A DNA stretch of 64,000 nt from NCBI RefSeq assembly GCF_031323975.1, contig NZ_JAVIWS010000001.1, positions 1,178,001 through 1,242,000 of the forward strand, given 5' to 3'. Made by a program: the position numbers and the translations under genes. Numbering within the stretch: position 1 is the first letter of the stretch; each line of letters starts with the position of its first letter. Of this stretch, positions 27,173 through 39,775 are shown in pieces. The DNA is from Escherichia ruysiae. GTDB taxonomy: Bacteria; Pseudomonadota; Gammaproteobacteria; Enterobacterales; Enterobacteriaceae. The notes under the pieces were generated by a model, which did not search any database, was not told the DNA's origin, and saw nothing but the letters and a program-made list of their open reading frames with translations.

Positions 27173-28210
27173 TCATCTGAAATCCGTCAGTTGAACAACC
27201 GTCTCACGGGTAAGACGTTGAATAAGGGCAGATAAAAGTTGCTGCATCTGCAAAATATCGCGGCAGTCGGCAATCGATGCGGCGCAATGTCCATGGCGGG
27301 TTGCTGGCCCCATCACCACTGTGGGTACGCCAGTACCGGTTAAGTGAACCGCTCCACCGTCCGTGCCGCCGTTACTGAACATATCCGCCTGTAACGGCAC
27401 GCCAATTTCTGCCGCCACGGTTTCAATCCAGGCAGTGAGTTTTGGTGGCGCAATCAGCGATTTATCGCTTAACACCAGCATCGGACCGTTACCAATCTGG
27501 CGATGGTTCGCCGCGCCATAATCAAAGTTTTTCGCCCAGCAGGCGGTATCAAGCACAATGGCGACGTCCGGCGACACCGCGCGGGTGGCGGTTTGCCCGC
27601 CGCGTAATCCCACCTCTTCGCTGGAACTTGCCACCAGCCACACTTCCGCAGGCAACTCGGCGCTGTGTAGTTCGCGCAGTAACGTCACCAGCAGATAGCA
27701 ACCGAGGCGGTCATCAAAGGCTTTCCCCATCACCCTCTGGTGAGGGAGAACCTGAAAAGCGGTATCAAACGTGACGCGATCGCCTGGACGAATTCCCGCC
27801 TGTATCACTTCATCATACGAGCGCGCGCCAATGTCCACGCGCATTACGCTAACCTCATTTCCCTGCCGCTCGCCGTCGAGCAGGCCGGGAATTTTGCACT
27901 CTTCACGGGTAGTGATCCGCACCGGCTGAAGCTGACGGGCAGCCATGCGCACGTTGCCAACCGGCAGCACATCGATCGCGCCTTCGCGGGAGATGCTACG
28001 CACCATAAACCCCACTTCATCCATATGTGCGCAGATCATCACCTTCGGCCCCATCGATTCATTGAGGCGGATCAGCACCGATCCCAGACCGTCAAATCGC
28101 ACTTCTTTTTGCAGTCGATCCGCTTCATCCAGCAGAATCTGCCGGACTTCCTGTTCCGAGGAGGCGATCGCATCTGCCTCGCTCAACGCTTTTAATAGCG
28201 ATAAATCCAT
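27173..28210 (-). CDS. ypdE: YpdE M42-family aminopeptidase
   Basis: The 345-residue metallopeptidase is related to FrvX and TET aminopeptidases. The binuclear metal site is visible in CAHMDEVGF (His), [10 protein letters not shown] (bridging Asp), [10 protein letters not shown] (catalytic Glu-Glu), IVLDTACW (Asp) and a C-terminal ATRHGHCAA histidine. Members form large dodecameric particles that trim peptides from the N-terminus. Its start shares one base with the ypdF stop (TAATG), so the two peptidases are translationally coupled and presumably act together on peptides. Confidence 0.93.
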   Translation of the reverse strand: MDLSLLKALSEADAIASSEQEVRQILLDEADRLQKEVRFDGLGSVLIRLNESMGPKVMICAHMDEVGFMVRSISREGAIDVLPVGNVRMAARQLQPVRITTREECKIPGLLDGERQGNEVSVMRVDIGARSYDEVIQAGIRPGDRVTFDTAFQVLPHQRVMGKAFDDRLGCYLLVTLLRELHSAELPAEVWLVASSSEEVGLRGGQTATRAVSPDVAIVLDTACWAKNFDYGAANHRQIGNGPMLVLSDKSLIAPPKLTAWIETVAAEIGVPLQADMFSNGGTDGGAVHLTGTGVPTVVMGPATRHGHCAASIADCRDILQMQQLLSALIQRLTRETVVQLTDFR

Positions 28211-29295
28211 TATGCCTCTCCCGTGAGCAACACTGTTTTCGGCATGGCGTAGAGCACTTCTGCGCCTTGCGGGGTAACCAGCACAACATCTTCGATGCGC
28301 ACGCCCCCTTGCCCTGGCAAATAAATCCCCGGCTCTACGGTCAGTAACATGCCAGGCTGGAGCATCGTGGTATCACGTGGTGAAAAACGCGGATCTTCAT
28401 GTACGTCAATGCCGATTGCATGACCGGTGTTATGGCCGAAATACTCTCCATAACCGGCTTCTGTAATGACCCGACGCGCGGCGTCGTCAACCTGCTGGCA
28501 ACGCACGCCGGGGAGAATCGCGGAGATTGCCGCCAGTTGCGCTTGCAGGACAATCTGATACACGTTAAACAGCGGGTGAGATTCGGCGCTCACCCCTTCG
28601 CCATGAACCAGAAAGGTGCGCGTCATATCAGAGCAGTAGCCCTGATACAGCGCACCGAAATCGAGTGTGACAAACTCGCCCGCTACAACCACTTTGTCGC
28701 TGGCCTTGCCGTGCGGCAGCGCCCCACGCCAGCCACTGGCAACAATGGTGTCAAAGGAGGCTTTTTCTGCTCCCTGCTGGCGCATAAACCACTCCAGTTC
28801 AGCAGCTATCTCACATTCGCTCATCCCCGCCTGAATAAAGCGGCGAATATGCTCTGCACCACGATCGGCAATCCCACAGGCGAGACGGATTTTCTCCACC
28901 TCCTCTGGCATTTTGATTTGCCGCAGCACATCCGGCGTGGCGCTGACCAGCTTTGCATTAAGTTCAACCTGCCAGCGGTGCGCGGTTTCCCAACTCACCT
29001 GCTGGCCTTCAAAACCGAGCGTTTGCAGCTGCTCATCGGCAATGATTTGATTGACGATGGTTGCCAGCGTGTGCGTCGCGTCAAGCAAATGTAGCTGGTA
29101 GCCTTGCGCACGAGCTTCCACCTCCACGTAATAGCGCGAATCCACCAGAATGTGCGCGCTCTCACGACTAATCAGCACATAGCCTGACCCGGTGGAAATC
29201 CCCAGATGGGGCTGTTTGTTCTGCCGTGAGGAGAGAAGCACCGCATCCAGCTGTTGCGCCTTAAGCCAGTCGCGCAGCGAAGCGAGTAATGTCAT
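28210..29295 (-). CDS. ypdF: YpdF Xaa-Pro aminopeptidase (M24 family)
   Basis: This 361-residue peptidase has an N-terminal creatinase-like domain (1 to about 130) and a pita-bread M24 domain. The metal ligands are readable: two aspartates in [19 protein letters not shown], histidine in [13 protein letters not shown], and glutamates in [11 protein letters not shown] and [11 protein letters not shown]. coli YpdF has been reported to cleave Xaa-Pro and some Met-Xaa peptides. It lies 14 bases after fryC within the fry operon and is coupled to ypdE. Confidence 0.93.
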   Translation of the reverse strand: MTLLASLRDWLKAQQLDAVLLSSRQNKQPHLGISTGSGYVLISRESAHILVDSRYYVEVEARAQGYQLHLLDATHTLATIVNQIIADEQLQTLGFEGQQVSWETAHRWQVELNAKLVSATPDVLRQIKMPEEVEKIRLACGIADRGAEHIRRFIQAGMSECEIAAELEWFMRQQGAEKASFDTIVASGWRGALPHGKASDKVVVAGEFVTLDFGALYQGYCSDMTRTFLVHGEGVSAESHPLFNVYQIVLQAQLAAISAILPGVRCQQVDDAARRVITEAGYGEYFGHNTGHAIGIDVHEDPRFSPRDTTMLQPGMLLTVEPGIYLPGQGGVRIEDVVLVTPQGAEVLYAMPKTVLLTGEA

Positions 29296-29309
29296 TAGGA
29301 TTGTCCTTC

Positions 29310-30557
29310 TTACAGGCTATCGATTAACAATTTGCCTTTGCGGAACATCATCAAACGCAGGAACACCACCATCAGCGCGGTAATGATTGCCCCCAGCGCG
29401 ATCCCCGCCATGTAAACGCCCAGATTAGTCACCAGCGGCCACGCCCAGATTGCTGATTCCGGGAACCATTGCACTGCGCCCAGCCAGACAGCGGCGGTGG
29501 AGCCGACAATCGCACCGACCATATAGGACGGAATTGCGGTGATGGGGCTTTCCAGCGCAAACGGAATCGCACCTTCACTGATCCCCATAAACGCCAGGAA
29601 CATGGCGGTTTTACCCTGCGGATAAAGCTGGGCGTTAAACAGGCGTTTGCCGGTTAAACGACGGTCGATAATAGTCGCCAGACCCAGACCAATCGGCGGA
29701 ATGACGATTGCGATAGAACGCGCGGTAACCGGTAATACGTGGTCAGTGGTAAAGCTGAAAGCAACGAAACCTGCTGCTTTGTTGATTGGGCCACCGAGGT
29801 CGATTGCGGTCGCTGCTGCGATACCCATCGCATACATCAGCGCCCCCTTCTCACCTGCGGCAGTCAGCACGGTACGGATACCGCCGTTGATCCAACCGCC
29901 AAATGGGGTGATGACGTAATACATCGCCAGCATGACAAAAATGGCGGAAAGAATCGGTAGCAAAAATGTGGTTTTGAACGCTAACAGGAAATCCGGTAAC
30001 TGGATTTTCTGGTTCATCCACTTCACAAGGTAACCTGCAACGATAGAAATGATCAGCGCACCAATGAAGGTAGACGGCACCGGTGAAGAGGTCGCCCACT
30101 GCATGGTACTGGGATCAAAGTTCAGCAGTTGCGTTGGCTGGGTAGACATTAACCCGCCGATAAACCCAGCCGGGAACGCCAGTTTGCCGCCAATGGAGTT
30201 CGCCACAAAAGCAGCAAACATCGGAATGGCAAAACCAAACAACACGCCGCCAAAGGACTGCGACAGCCAGGCAAATTTCAGTAAGGAGAGGTCGAAACCG
30301 GAAAATTTCCCGCTATTAAGTGCATCCATAATGCCAATGTCAGCGGGAATTTTTAGCCAGCTATAAGCAATCAGCTGGCTGAAAGCGAGGATCACGCCGC
30401 CCATAATTAAGGTCGGCACCATGCGTGAAATCCCTGACATCACATGCTGCGGAAGTTCACCCCAGAAGCTGCTTTTAGAGGCCTGCGGATTCTTAATTGC
30501 CGCTGCCGCACCGGATGCGCCAGGCACAACGGTTGCACTGCGTTTTTTAATGGCCAT
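29310..30557 (-). CDS. fryC: FryC, fructose-type PTS EIIC permease
   Basis: The 415-residue inner-membrane protein has about nine hydrophobic segments after a 40-residue cytoplasmic N-terminus, in the fructose EIIC family. Characteristic stretches include the substrate-region [15 protein letters not shown] and [14 protein letters not shown]. It would carry a fructose-like sugar, which is phosphorylated by FryB during passage. It follows fryB by 21 bases. Substrate unproven. Confidence 0.93.
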   Translation of the reverse strand: MAIKKRSATVVPGASGAAAAIKNPQASKSSFWGELPQHVMSGISRMVPTLIMGGVILAFSQLIAYSWLKIPADIGIMDALNSGKFSGFDLSLLKFAWLSQSFGGVLFGFAIPMFAAFVANSIGGKLAFPAGFIGGLMSTQPTQLLNFDPSTMQWATSSPVPSTFIGALIISIVAGYLVKWMNQKIQLPDFLLAFKTTFLLPILSAIFVMLAMYYVITPFGGWINGGIRTVLTAAGEKGALMYAMGIAAATAIDLGGPINKAAGFVAFSFTTDHVLPVTARSIAIVIPPIGLGLATIIDRRLTGKRLFNAQLYPQGKTAMFLAFMGISEGAIPFALESPITAIPSYMVGAIVGSTAAVWLGAVQWFPESAIWAWPLVTNLGVYMAGIALGAIITALMVVFLRLMMFRKGKLLIDSL

Positions 30558-30578
30558 AACAATTATCCCTGTCGAAAA

Positions 30579-30905
30579 TTACGGTTGTTCAGCGGCAATC
30601 ATCTCTTCGATTTCTTTGATGATGCCCGCTGCGTTTTTAATTGCGTCCTGCAAAGTGATTTCATAAACGTCGCGGGATTCGAAACGTTCGTTATCTTCCG
30701 GGGTAACTGCCACTGAGTGGATGATGATGGTCGCTTCGGCGATATCCTGCGCCGTCAGGCGATTCTGGATACCGTCCGCGCCCTGGGTTTCAATTTTCAC
30801 TTCATAGCCAGCTTCCACTGCGGCCTCTTCCAGCGCCTGAGCCGCCATAAAAGTGTGCGCAAGGCCCATCGGGCAGGCACATAAGGCAATCAGTTTCTTA
30901 CTCAT
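30579..30905 (-). CDS. fryB: FryB, fructose-type PTS EIIB component
   Basis: This 108-residue cytoplasmic protein is the EIIB of the Fry system. The phosphorylated cysteine is in the N-terminal LIALCACPMGLAHTFMAAQAL motif, typical of fructose EIIB (CPTGIAHT). GVTPEDNERFE-like sequence (VTPEDNERFESRDVYEI) follows near residue 75. It receives phosphate from the EIIA domain of FryA. It is the first gene of the operon, with a GAGG-type ribosome site. Confidence 0.94.
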   Translation of the reverse strand: MSKKLIALCACPMGLAHTFMAAQALEEAAVEAGYEVKIETQGADGIQNRLTAQDIAEATIIIHSVAVTPEDNERFESRDVYEITLQDAIKNAAGIIKEIEEMIAAEQP

Positions 30906-31086
30906 CGTTATTTCCTCGTTCGTTTATAGTTAACGAGTGAAATTATGAACGTGCAAAACAAATTGCCGTTACCAGACAAATAATGCATTTACTGGAGAAT
31001 TAATCCCGTAGTGCGGAAGTGTGACGCAGGTCGGCCTTGTGATGAAACACAAAGAAAAATTGAACTAACCGTATGATTTAAAAGAT

Positions 31087-31110
31087 TATCGGGAGGATTA
31101 TCTCCCGATA
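31087..31110 (-). terminator. Terminator downstream of glk
   Basis: TATCGGGAG pairs with CTCCCGATA; on the minus strand it is followed by ATCTTTTAAATC. Located 13 bases past the glk stop. Confidence 0.6.
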
Positions 31111-31123
31111 TGGCAGGAAGGAT

Positions 31124-32089
31124 TTACAGGACGTACCCTAAGGTCTGGCGTAAATGTGCACCTGAGCCGAGAAGACCCGGATTGTCATGGACGATAAGAT
31201 AAGCCGGAATATCATGGACATATTCTTTAAAGCGGCCTTTGTCTTCAAAAGCGGCACGGAAACCAGAGGCTTTGAAGAATTCAAGGAAACGCGGCACGAT
31301 ACCGCCCGCAATAAACACGCCGCCAAATGTGCCGAGATTGAGCGCCAGATTGCCGCCAAAACGGCCCATAATCACGCAAAACAGCGACAACGCGCGGCGG
31401 CAATCGGTGCAACTGTCGGCCAGCGCGCGTTCGGTAATATCTTTTGGCTTGAGATTTTCTGGCAGACGGTTATCTGCTTTCACAATCGCGCGGTACAAAT
31501 TCACCAGCCCTGGCCCAGAGAGCACGCGTTCAGCAGAGACATGGCCTATTTCAGCACGCAGTATTTCGAGAATAATGGCCTCTTCTTCGCTGTTTGGCGC
31601 AAAATCAACGTGACCGCCTTCGCCTGGCAGGCTTACCCAGCGTTTATCAACATGAACCAGATGCGCCACGCCTAGCCCCGTTCCGGCACCGTAAACCGCG
31701 ATAGGTTTACCTTCAACTGGTTCCTTACCGCCAAACTGGATCAGATGCTCTTTTTTCAGCATCGGGATCGCCATCGATACAGCGGTAAAATCGTTAATAA
31801 TTTCCAGATGGCTAAAACCGAGATTCTTTTTCATTTCGGCAATTGAGAACGCCCAGGTATGGTTGGTCATTGCCACCCAGTCACCGGTAATTGGGCAAGC
31901 GATGGCAATACAACCGTCTTTCACCTCGACCTTATGTTCTTCGAGATAAACGCGGATAACCGCTTCCAGGCTGGGATAATCAAGCCCAGAATAGGTTTTA
32001 GCCTGCGAGATTTCACCACTGGTAATATCACACAGAGCAAGACGTGCGTTGGTGCCGCCCACATCACCGACTAATGCATACTTTGTCAT
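31124..32089 (-). CDS. glk: Glk glucokinase
   Basis: The 321-residue cytoplasmic enzyme phosphorylates free glucose with ATP. The N-terminal ATP phosphate-binding motif is [13 protein letters not shown], the catalytic aspartate is in [14 protein letters not shown], and the glucose-contact glutamates lie in [10 protein letters not shown] and [24 protein letters not shown] is the adenosine-binding part. It differs from the ROK family in lacking the zinc motif, as expected for enterobacterial Glk. It is monocistronic. Confidence 0.96.
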   Translation of the reverse strand: MTKYALVGDVGGTNARLALCDITSGEISQAKTYSGLDYPSLEAVIRVYLEEHKVEVKDGCIAIACPITGDWVAMTNHTWAFSIAEMKKNLGFSHLEIINDFTAVSMAIPMLKKEHLIQFGGKEPVEGKPIAVYGAGTGLGVAHLVHVDKRWVSLPGEGGHVDFAPNSEEEAIILEILRAEIGHVSAERVLSGPGLVNLYRAIVKADNRLPENLKPKDITERALADSCTDCRRALSLFCVIMGRFGGNLALNLGTFGGVFIAGGIVPRFLEFFKASGFRAAFEDKGRFKEYVHDIPAYLIVHDNPGLLGSGAHLRQTLGYVL

Positions 32090-32292
32090 TCTTCTACTGC
32101 TCCGCTAAAGTCAAAATAATTCTTTCTCACACTGTAAATACCTGGGAGCCTAACAACAACGCCGGAAAGGCGGGCTCCCTGTAAATATAGATCTGGGTCA
32201 CACTATTACTTTATCGTTTCAGCACCAATTGCAGCGATGCCTTTATGCAAGCTGGGCAAACTAAGTATCTGACCCCGCATAAGGAATAGAAC

Positions 32293-33549
32293 ATGCTCCA
32301 TTCGCGAGCCAGAACCATGTTGTTATTATCGCTTCCCGCCCTGGCAATTGGGATTGCGTCCAGTCTTATTCTGATTGTGGTGATGAAAATCGCCTCGGTA
32401 TTACAGAATTTACTCTGGCAACGACTGCCGGGAAGTCTGGGGATAGCCCAGGATTCACCGCTGTGGATCATCGGAATATTAACGCTGACGGGGATCGCAG
32501 TGGGACTGGTTATCCGTTTCAGCCAGGGTCATGCCGGACCAGATCCCGCCAGTGAACCGCTGATCGGCGCGCCAGTCCCCCCTTCTGCGCTACCAGGGCT
32601 TATCGTAGCATTAATTCTCGGTCTTGCCGGTGGCGTCAGCCTGGGGCCGGAACATCCGATTATGACCGTTAATATCGCCCTCGCGGTAACGATAGGCGCT
32701 CGCCTGTTACCTCGAGTTAACCGGATGGAATGGACTATTTTAGCCTCAGCCGGAACTATCGGTGCGCTATTTGGCACACCTGTTGCGGCGGCGTTGATAT
32801 TTTCGCAAACCTTAAATGGCAGTAATGAAGTGCCGCTATGGGATCGACTCTTTGCGCCGTTAATGGCAGCGGCGGCTGGTGCGCTGACGACAAGTCTATT
32901 TTTCCACCCCCATTTTTCGCTGCCCATTGCGCATTACGGACAGATGCAGATGGCAGACATTATCAGCGGTGCGATTGTAGCGGCGATTGCCATCGCTGCG
33001 GGGATGGTCGCCGTATGGTGTCTGCCACGGTTGCACGCAATGATGCATCAGATTAAAAACCCTGTGCTCATGCTCGGGGTTGGCGGGTTTATTCTCGGTA
33101 TTTTGGGCGTTATTGGTGGGCCGGTTTCACTGTTTAAAGGGCTGGATGAGATGCAGCAAATGGTGATGAATCAGGCTTTCAGCACCAGTGATTACTTTTT
33201 ACTGGCAGTGATTAAGCTCGCCGCTCTGGTCATTGCCGCCGCCAGCGGGTTTCGTGGCGGGCGAATCTTCCCGGCAGTGTTTGTTGGCGTGGCGTTAGGT
33301 TTGATGCTACATGAACACGTTCCCGCAGTCCCGGCGGCAATTACTGTCTCCTGCGCTATTCTCGGTATGGTACTGGTGGTAACGCGCGATGGCTGGTTAA
33401 GCCTGTTTATGGCGGCAGTCGTTGTACCTGATACCAATCTGCTACCGCTACTTTGTATCGTTATGCTTCCGGCATGGCTATTGCTGGCTGGCAAACCGAT
33501 GATGATTGTGAATCGCCCGAAGCAGCAACCACCCCACGATAATCTTTAG
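32293..33549 (+). CDS. yfeO: YfeO, ClC-family-like ion channel/transporter protein
   Basis: This 418-residue polytopic protein belongs to the voltage-gated chloride channel (ClC) superfamily. [12 protein letters not shown] is the counterpart of the GxxxGxEGP anion-binding loop (the usual GREGP appears as GPEHP), and [14 protein letters not shown] is the second conserved loop. About ten hydrophobic helices are present. Ion specificity and function of YfeO are unknown. An AAGGA ribosome site lies seven bases before the ATG, and the gene is divergent from glk. Confidence 0.93.
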   Translation: MLHSRARTMLLLSLPALAIGIASSLILIVVMKIASVLQNLLWQRLPGSLGIAQDSPLWIIGILTLTGIAVGLVIRFSQGHAGPDPASEPLIGAPVPPSALPGLIVALILGLAGGVSLGPEHPIMTVNIALAVTIGARLLPRVNRMEWTILASAGTIGALFGTPVAAALIFSQTLNGSNEVPLWDRLFAPLMAAAAGALTTSLFFHPHFSLPIAHYGQMQMADIISGAIVAAIAIAAGMVAVWCLPRLHAMMHQIKNPVLMLGVGGFILGILGVIGGPVSLFKGLDEMQQMVMNQAFSTSDYFLLAVIKLAALVIAAASGFRGGRIFPAVFVGVALGLMLHEHVPAVPAAITVSCAILGMVLVVTRDGWLSLFMAAVVVPDTNLLPLLCIVMLPAWLLLAGKPMMIVNRPKQQPPHDNL

Positions 33550-33663
33550 CAAAAAATGCTCTCCATCATGATTTAAGAGTTATGGCGATGAAACGGGGCT
33601 TTACCTCCCCGTAATATTGCGTTAACAGGCCGCTGACGGCTTCGATCGTGAAGGAGAATAACA

Positions 33664-33990
33664 ATGTTCAGGTCACTGTTTCTGGCGGCCGCCCTGATGG
33701 CTTTTACCCCGCTTGCGGCAAACGCAGGTGAAATTACCCTACTGCCATCAATCAAATTACAAATTGGCGATCGCGATCATTATGGTAATTACTGGGACGG
33801 TGGTCATTGGCGCGACCGTGATTACTGGCATCGTAATTACGAATGGCGTAAAAACCGCTGGTGGCGTCACGATAATGGCTACCACCGTGGCTGGGATAAG
33901 CGTAAAGCGTATGAGCGTGGCTATCGTGAAGGCTGGCGCGACCGTGATGATCATCGCGGGAAAGGCCGTGGACACGGACATCGTCATTAA
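33664..33990 (+). CDS. ypeC: YpeC, small secreted protein rich in Trp, Arg, His and Asp
   Basis: The 108-residue product has a clear signal peptide ([21 protein letters not shown]), then a mature domain with repeated W-R-D-H-Y blocks such as [22 protein letters not shown] and a His/Arg-rich C-terminus ending GHGHRH. It belongs to the DUF2502 family; the role is unknown. The histidine-rich tail could bind metal (inference), notable because mntH lies next door. An AAGGAGAAT ribosome site gives a strong start. Confidence 0.92.
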
Positions 33991-34014
33991 ACACATCCAC
34001 CAATGGAGCACGAT

Positions 34015-34106
<92 letters not shown>

Positions 34107-34132
34107 TGATGCCTGGTACGACGCCAGTTGAA

Positions 34133-35383
<1,251 letters not shown>

Positions 35384-35386
35384 CTA

Positions 35387-35408
35387 AAACATAGCCTTTG
35401 CTATGTTT
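35387..35408 (-). promoter_or_regulatory. MntR operator of mntH
   Basis: A perfect 9-4-9 palindrome, AAACATAGC CTTT GCTATGTTT, matches the MntR box known upstream of E. coli mntH. A further half-like repeat CATGCTATG follows at 35409-35417. Confidence 0.85.
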
Positions 35409-35598
35409 CATGCTATGTCAAACGAGAATGATTATCAAATTCATTTAAATGGGTTGTGATGATTTCTCTGATAGACCAGGATTATGACTACGAAAAGATT
35501 GATGGTTTGAATGTTATTTTTATGTTTAATGTTAGCACATTTACATAACTTTCCGCTTCCATACACAACATAGCAGAAATGTAGGACAGCTCACTATT

Positions 35599-35614
35599 TT
35601 TGAAGCTTGTCACA
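35599..35614 (+). promoter_or_regulatory. Candidate CRP site upstream of nupC
   Basis: TTTGA-N6-TCACA differs from the CRP consensus TGTGA-N6-TCACA at one position and lies about 100 bp upstream of nupC, which is known to be controlled by CRP and CytR. Other AT-rich sequence in 35409-35709 carries no gene. Confidence 0.45.
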
Positions 35615-35709
35615 GGACGTCATTATAGTGTGTGTCAGATCTCGTTTTCCTGAATCATGTTGCATAGAATGTGCACGGAAATTTAACCTGCCTCATATTT
35701 GGAGCAAAT

Positions 35710-36912
35710 ATGGACCGCGTCCTTCATTTTGTACTGGCACTAGCCGTTGTTGCGATTCTCGCATTGCTGGCAAGCAGCGACCGCAAAAAAATTCGTATCC
35801 GTTATATTATTCAACTGCTTGTTATCGAAGTATTACTGGCGTGGTTCTTCCTGAACTCTGACGTTGGTCTGGGCTTCGTGAAAGGCTTCTCCGAAATGTT
35901 CGAAAAACTGCTCGGATTTGCCAACGAAGGTACTAACTTCGTCTTTGGTAGCATGAATGATCAAGGCCTGGCGTTCTTCTTCCTGAAAGTGCTGTGCCCT
36001 ATCGTCTTTATTTCTGCGTTGATCGGTATTCTCCAGCACATTCGCGTGTTGCCGGTGATTATTCGCGCGATTGGTTTCCTGCTTTCCAAAGTCAATGGCA
36101 TGGGCAAACTGGAATCCTTTAACGCCGTAAGCTCCCTGATTTTGGGACAATCCGAGAACTTTATCGCCTATAAAGATATCCTCGGCAAAATCTCCCGTAA
36201 CCGTATGTACACCATGGCAGCAACGGCGATGTCCACCGTGTCGATGTCCATCGTTGGCGCATACATGACGATGCTGGAGCCGAAATACGTCGTTGCTGCA
36301 CTGGTACTGAACATGTTCAGCACCTTTATCGTACTGTCGCTGATCAACCCTTACCGCGTTGATGCCAGCGAAGAAAACATTCAGATGTCCAACCTGCACG
36401 AAGGTCAGAGCTTCTTCGAAATGCTGGGTGAATACATTCTGGCAGGTTTCAAAGTCGCCATTATCGTTGCAGCGATGCTGATCGGCTTTATCGCCCTGAT
36501 CGCCGCACTGAACGCACTGTTTGCCACCGTGACTGGTTGGTTTGGCTACAGCATCTCCTTCCAGGGCATCCTGGGCTACATATTCTATCCGATTGCATGG
36601 GTGATGGGTGTTCCTTCCAGTGAAGCACTGCAAGTGGGCAGTATCATGGCGACCAAACTGGTTTCCAACGAGTTCGTTGCGATGATGGATCTGCAGAAAA
36701 TTGCTTCCACGCTTTCTCCGCGTGCAGAAGGCATCATCTCTGTATTCCTGGTATCCTTTGCTAACTTCTCTTCTATCGGGATTATCGCGGGCGCGGTTAA
36801 AGGCCTGAACGAAGAGCAAGGTAACGTCGTTTCTCGCTTCGGTCTGAAACTGGTTTACGGCTCTACGCTGGTGAGTGTGCTTTCTGCGTCAATCGCAGCA
36901 CTGGTGCTGTAA
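35710..36912 (+). CDS. nupC: NupC proton-coupled nucleoside transporter
   Basis: The 400-residue inner-membrane protein of the concentrative nucleoside transporter (CNT) family carries pyrimidine nucleosides and adenosine. Family motifs are visible: [13 protein letters not shown] near residue 150 and [26 protein letters not shown] near 300, which form the nucleoside site. The ATG at 35710 has GGAG six bases upstream and gives the canonical [11 protein letters not shown] start; 13 extra upstream codons are open but unsupported. Confidence 0.97.
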   Translation: MDRVLHFVLALAVVAILALLASSDRKKIRIRYIIQLLVIEVLLAWFFLNSDVGLGFVKGFSEMFEKLLGFANEGTNFVFGSMNDQGLAFFFLKVLCPIVFISALIGILQHIRVLPVIIRAIGFLLSKVNGMGKLESFNAVSSLILGQSENFIAYKDILGKISRNRMYTMAATAMSTVSMSIVGAYMTMLEPKYVVAALVLNMFSTFIVLSLINPYRVDASEENIQMSNLHEGQSFFEMLGEYILAGFKVAIIVAAMLIGFIALIAALNALFATVTGWFGYSISFQGILGYIFYPIAWVMGVPSSEALQVGSIMATKLVSNEFVAMMDLQKIASTLSPRAEGIISVFLVSFANFSSIGIIAGAVKGLNEEQGNVVSRFGLKLVYGSTLVSVLSASIAALVL

Positions 36913-36930
36913 GTCCAATACATTCATTAA

Positions 36931-36960
36931 AAAAGCCGGGGATAATTCCCCGGCTTTTTT
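36931..36960. terminator. Bidirectional terminator between nupC and pdeA
   Basis: AAAAGCCGGGGA and TCCCCGGCTTTT around ATAAT give a strong hairpin with runs on both sides. Confidence 0.9.
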
Positions 36961-36967
36961 ACGTCTG

Positions 36968-39157
36968 TTAATCAACTAATGGCTGAGGGCGACCAATCAA
37001 ATACCCTTGCAGATATTGCACCCCAAGTTTATGCAATAACGCCTGCTGCTGTTGCGTTTCGACAAACTCCGCTACCACGCTTAACGACTTCGCTTTCGCC
37101 AGGTCGGTAATTGACCGCACAATCATCGCATCCAGCGTATTAGTCACTATATCTTTCACAAAGACGCCATCAATCTTGATGATATCGGCCTGCAAACGTT
37201 TTAATCGCTCGTAGTTGGCATAACCAGTGCCAAAATCATCAATCGCAATACGGAAGCCAAATTTATGCAGTTGCTCGATGTTGTACATGCTGCTTTCTGC
37301 ATTTGAAAACGCCTGCTCCTCGGTGATCTCAAGAATGACTGTCTCCGGGGAGATGTGATAACGCTTAAACAGACGAATAATCCGCCCGGCGATATTTTTT
37401 TGCAGCAGAGTGAGCGGCATTAAATTGACTGAAAAGCGCGGACCTTTATTGTTGGAAGGGTGAGTTGCTAACCACTTCAACAGAGATTCCAGCACCTGCA
37501 AATCGAAACGCGCGCTAAGGTTAAACTGGGCGATAAGCGGCAGAAATTTATCCGGCGTCATAATGCCGTCGTCATATTTCAGACGCGCCAGGATCTCATC
37601 ATAGCCCTGCCCCTCTTTGTTTCGAATGGGCTGAGCGTAGAGGAGCAAGTCACCATTATCTAACGCCTTACGAATGGTGTTCAGCAACAGTACCTGTTTG
37701 GTGGTCTGCCCGGACGCTATTTCCTCTCGATTATCCAACGCCAACACATGATGATGAACGCAGGATTGTTCCGCCAGCCAGCTTAACTGCCCCAGCATGG
37801 GCTGCAGGGTTTCCTGATTGCCATCAAAACGCCCCCAGGCGGCACCATAGCCCATATCCAGGCCGGTGTTGTTCCAGTGAATCTGCCGACTATTGAGGAT
37901 GTTAACCATATGCTGTAGTCGACCTTCCGTTTCCGGCCCGGTCAGTACCAACAGCAATTCACTGCCCGGCAGTTGATACAACTTTTCGTTTTCCTGCATC
38001 AACGGCAGCAAGGTACGGTAAATTGAGCGGATACAATGAACACGCATCACCAGGCCGTAATGACGACTCAGAAACTCAAGATTATCAATACGCAGGCAGC
38101 AAAAACTCTTTCCTGCCTCCTGCTCTTGCGATTGCTCCAGTGCACGAAAGTTGGGTAATAGCGTTAATGGATCGGTCAGCGCCTGCAAATGCCAGCGGCG
38201 GTTAAGCCATTCACTTCGATGATAAATACGCACCATGTAAAGCAGGCAAACGCTAAAGGAAATCAGCACCGCGAGAATAAATGCCAGCGAATATTCGGTT
38301 TCGACCCCTTGTAAAAAATTCTGGTTGTAATTCAGGAGGAAAAGAGTCGAAACAGCCCAGGTGAGATTTAAAAACGGATAACGAAGTTTACCAACACCAA
38401 GGGTAAAGATGATGAAGAAAACGGGCACCAGGTAACCGGCAATAAAATCGTTTTCATAAGGCGTACACATCAGAAGCAGCAGCACGCTAAGAGTTGCCAG
38501 CCAGCTTAAAGTAAATGCACGTTTCTCTTTGTTCAGCGACGGGGCGATATCCCTGCGCCACAATATCTGCGCAAAGTGGGGACTTACAACCATGCGAGTG
38601 AGATAGTAAAAGAACATGTTGTAAATCAGCACAGCGGTGAAAAGGCTAAGCAAATCAACGACCGTGAAAATAGCATCTGCATCGCCGAAAAATGTCGATA
38701 TCTTTAGCGGGAAATCAAAAAAGCTACCCACCAGATACATGCTGCCTTTGATGCCAATCGGCGTCACTAAACCAAGCCAGAAGAGACGTTGCCAGACGTA
38801 TCGGGTGGTCAACCCATAACGCCAACGCGTTCCTAACTGCCAGCGTAATATTGCACAGGCACACAGCACGACAAACGTCTGGCTGCCGAGCATGACGGCA
38901 GTTTGCAAAAATGAGAGATGAAAATTCCACAGATTAGTGCAAAACATCCCGCATAAAACAGGAACAACACCACGCCAGCCAAAGATGAATAATATTGACA
39001 GCATTACGCACAGTGGCATCCACGCCAGAAAGATATAGCTGGAATGGATAACGGCCAGTGGCGAAATAAAACGGGATAGCTGAATAAGTACCACGGTGAG
39101 CGTAAACGCCAGTGTGAATATCTTGATATTTTTTATCAGGTTATGCTCCACAAACAT
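36968..39157 (-). CDS. pdeA: PdeA (YfeA) membrane GGDEF-EAL protein, putative c-di-GMP phosphodiesterase
   Basis: The 729-residue protein has an N-terminal MASE1-type membrane domain (about 1-310), a degenerate GGDEF domain (about 345-475) and a C-terminal EAL domain (about 490-725). The GGDEF signature is replaced by PGSELLLV, so no cyclase activity is expected. In the EAL domain the signature reads EIL, but the NLMP, EITEEQ, DDFGTGYANY and KIDGVFV motifs, including metal-binding acidic residues, are kept. I start it at the ATG at 39157 (MFVEHNLIKNIK), matching the family; 20 more codons are open upstream. Confidence 0.93.
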   Translation of the reverse strand: MFVEHNLIKNIKIFTLAFTLTVVLIQLSRFISPLAVIHSSYIFLAWMPLCVMLSILFIFGWRGVVPVLCGMFCTNLWNFHLSFLQTAVMLGSQTFVVLCACAILRWQLGTRWRYGLTTRYVWQRLFWLGLVTPIGIKGSMYLVGSFFDFPLKISTFFGDADAIFTVVDLLSLFTAVLIYNMFFYYLTRMVVSPHFAQILWRRDIAPSLNKEKRAFTLSWLATLSVLLLLMCTPYENDFIAGYLVPVFFIIFTLGVGKLRYPFLNLTWAVSTLFLLNYNQNFLQGVETEYSLAFILAVLISFSVCLLYMVRIYHRSEWLNRRWHLQALTDPLTLLPNFRALEQSQEQEAGKSFCCLRIDNLEFLSRHYGLVMRVHCIRSIYRTLLPLMQENEKLYQLPGSELLLVLTGPETEGRLQHMVNILNSRQIHWNNTGLDMGYGAAWGRFDGNQETLQPMLGQLSWLAEQSCVHHHVLALDNREEIASGQTTKQVLLLNTIRKALDNGDLLLYAQPIRNKEGQGYDEILARLKYDDGIMTPDKFLPLIAQFNLSARFDLQVLESLLKWLATHPSNNKGPRFSVNLMPLTLLQKNIAGRIIRLFKRYHISPETVILEITEEQAFSNAESSMYNIEQLHKFGFRIAIDDFGTGYANYERLKRLQADIIKIDGVFVKDIVTNTLDAMIVRSITDLAKAKSLSVVAEFVETQQQQALLHKLGVQYLQGYLIGRPQPLVD

Positions 39158-39333
39158 GAGTAGACTACTCTCACTGATCGGGGTTTTCAGGCACACAAAT
39201 AATAAGTTTATTCGCATCGCGAAGCAAACAGGGGCCGGCCTGTTGCCGATTTTTCATCCAATGATGCTTTCACCAGGCGGCACTAACCCGGACGTAGACT
39301 GTATTACAAAAGCGGCAAAAATCAGAGACAAAA

Positions 39334-39358
39334 AACCCCCGCTTCACAGCGAGGGTTT
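39334..39358 (-). terminator. Terminator of the tRNA-Ala operon
   Basis: AAACCC(C)CGC pairs with GCG(A)GGGTTT; on the minus strand it is followed by TTTTTTGTCTC. Six bases past the second tRNA. Confidence 0.8.
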
Positions 39359-39364
39359 GAAATT

Positions 39365-39440
<76 letters not shown>

Positions 39441-39479
39441 ACGAGGTGTTTACGTACCAAATTTGCTGGGTGCAAAATT

Positions 39480-39555
<76 letters not shown>

Positions 39556-39587
39556 GTCACGTAAAGCTTGTCGAGTTGACGGGCGGC

Positions 39588-39616
39588 ATCATATGAATTC
39601 CGTCCGAATGTGTCAA
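39588..39616 (-). promoter_or_regulatory. tRNA-Ala operon promoter
   Basis: On the minus strand, TTGACA and TATGAT are separated by 17 bp and followed by a GC-rich discriminator (GCCGCCCG), as in stringently controlled stable-RNA promoters. Confidence 0.8.
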
Positions 39617-39775
39617 CGGCAAATTGCAGCGCCTTGTTTCAATCGCTGAAAAATCAGGCAAATGAACATTTTTGGATTACGCCTCGCATTCAGTAGTTAT
39701 TCATGTCACGGTTTCATGTAAATTGATGCTATAAAATGAACACTTAATAGACCCACAACTATTCCGGGAATTGTT

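Noticed and set aside
28399..29094. A 231-codon antisense frame opposite ypdF
   Set aside because: Shadow of ypdF codon usage; no ribosome site or protein family.
35833..36819. A 328-codon antisense frame opposite nupC
   Set aside because: A mirror of strong codon bias in nupC; low-complexity, His/Gln/Asp-rich, no recognisable domain.
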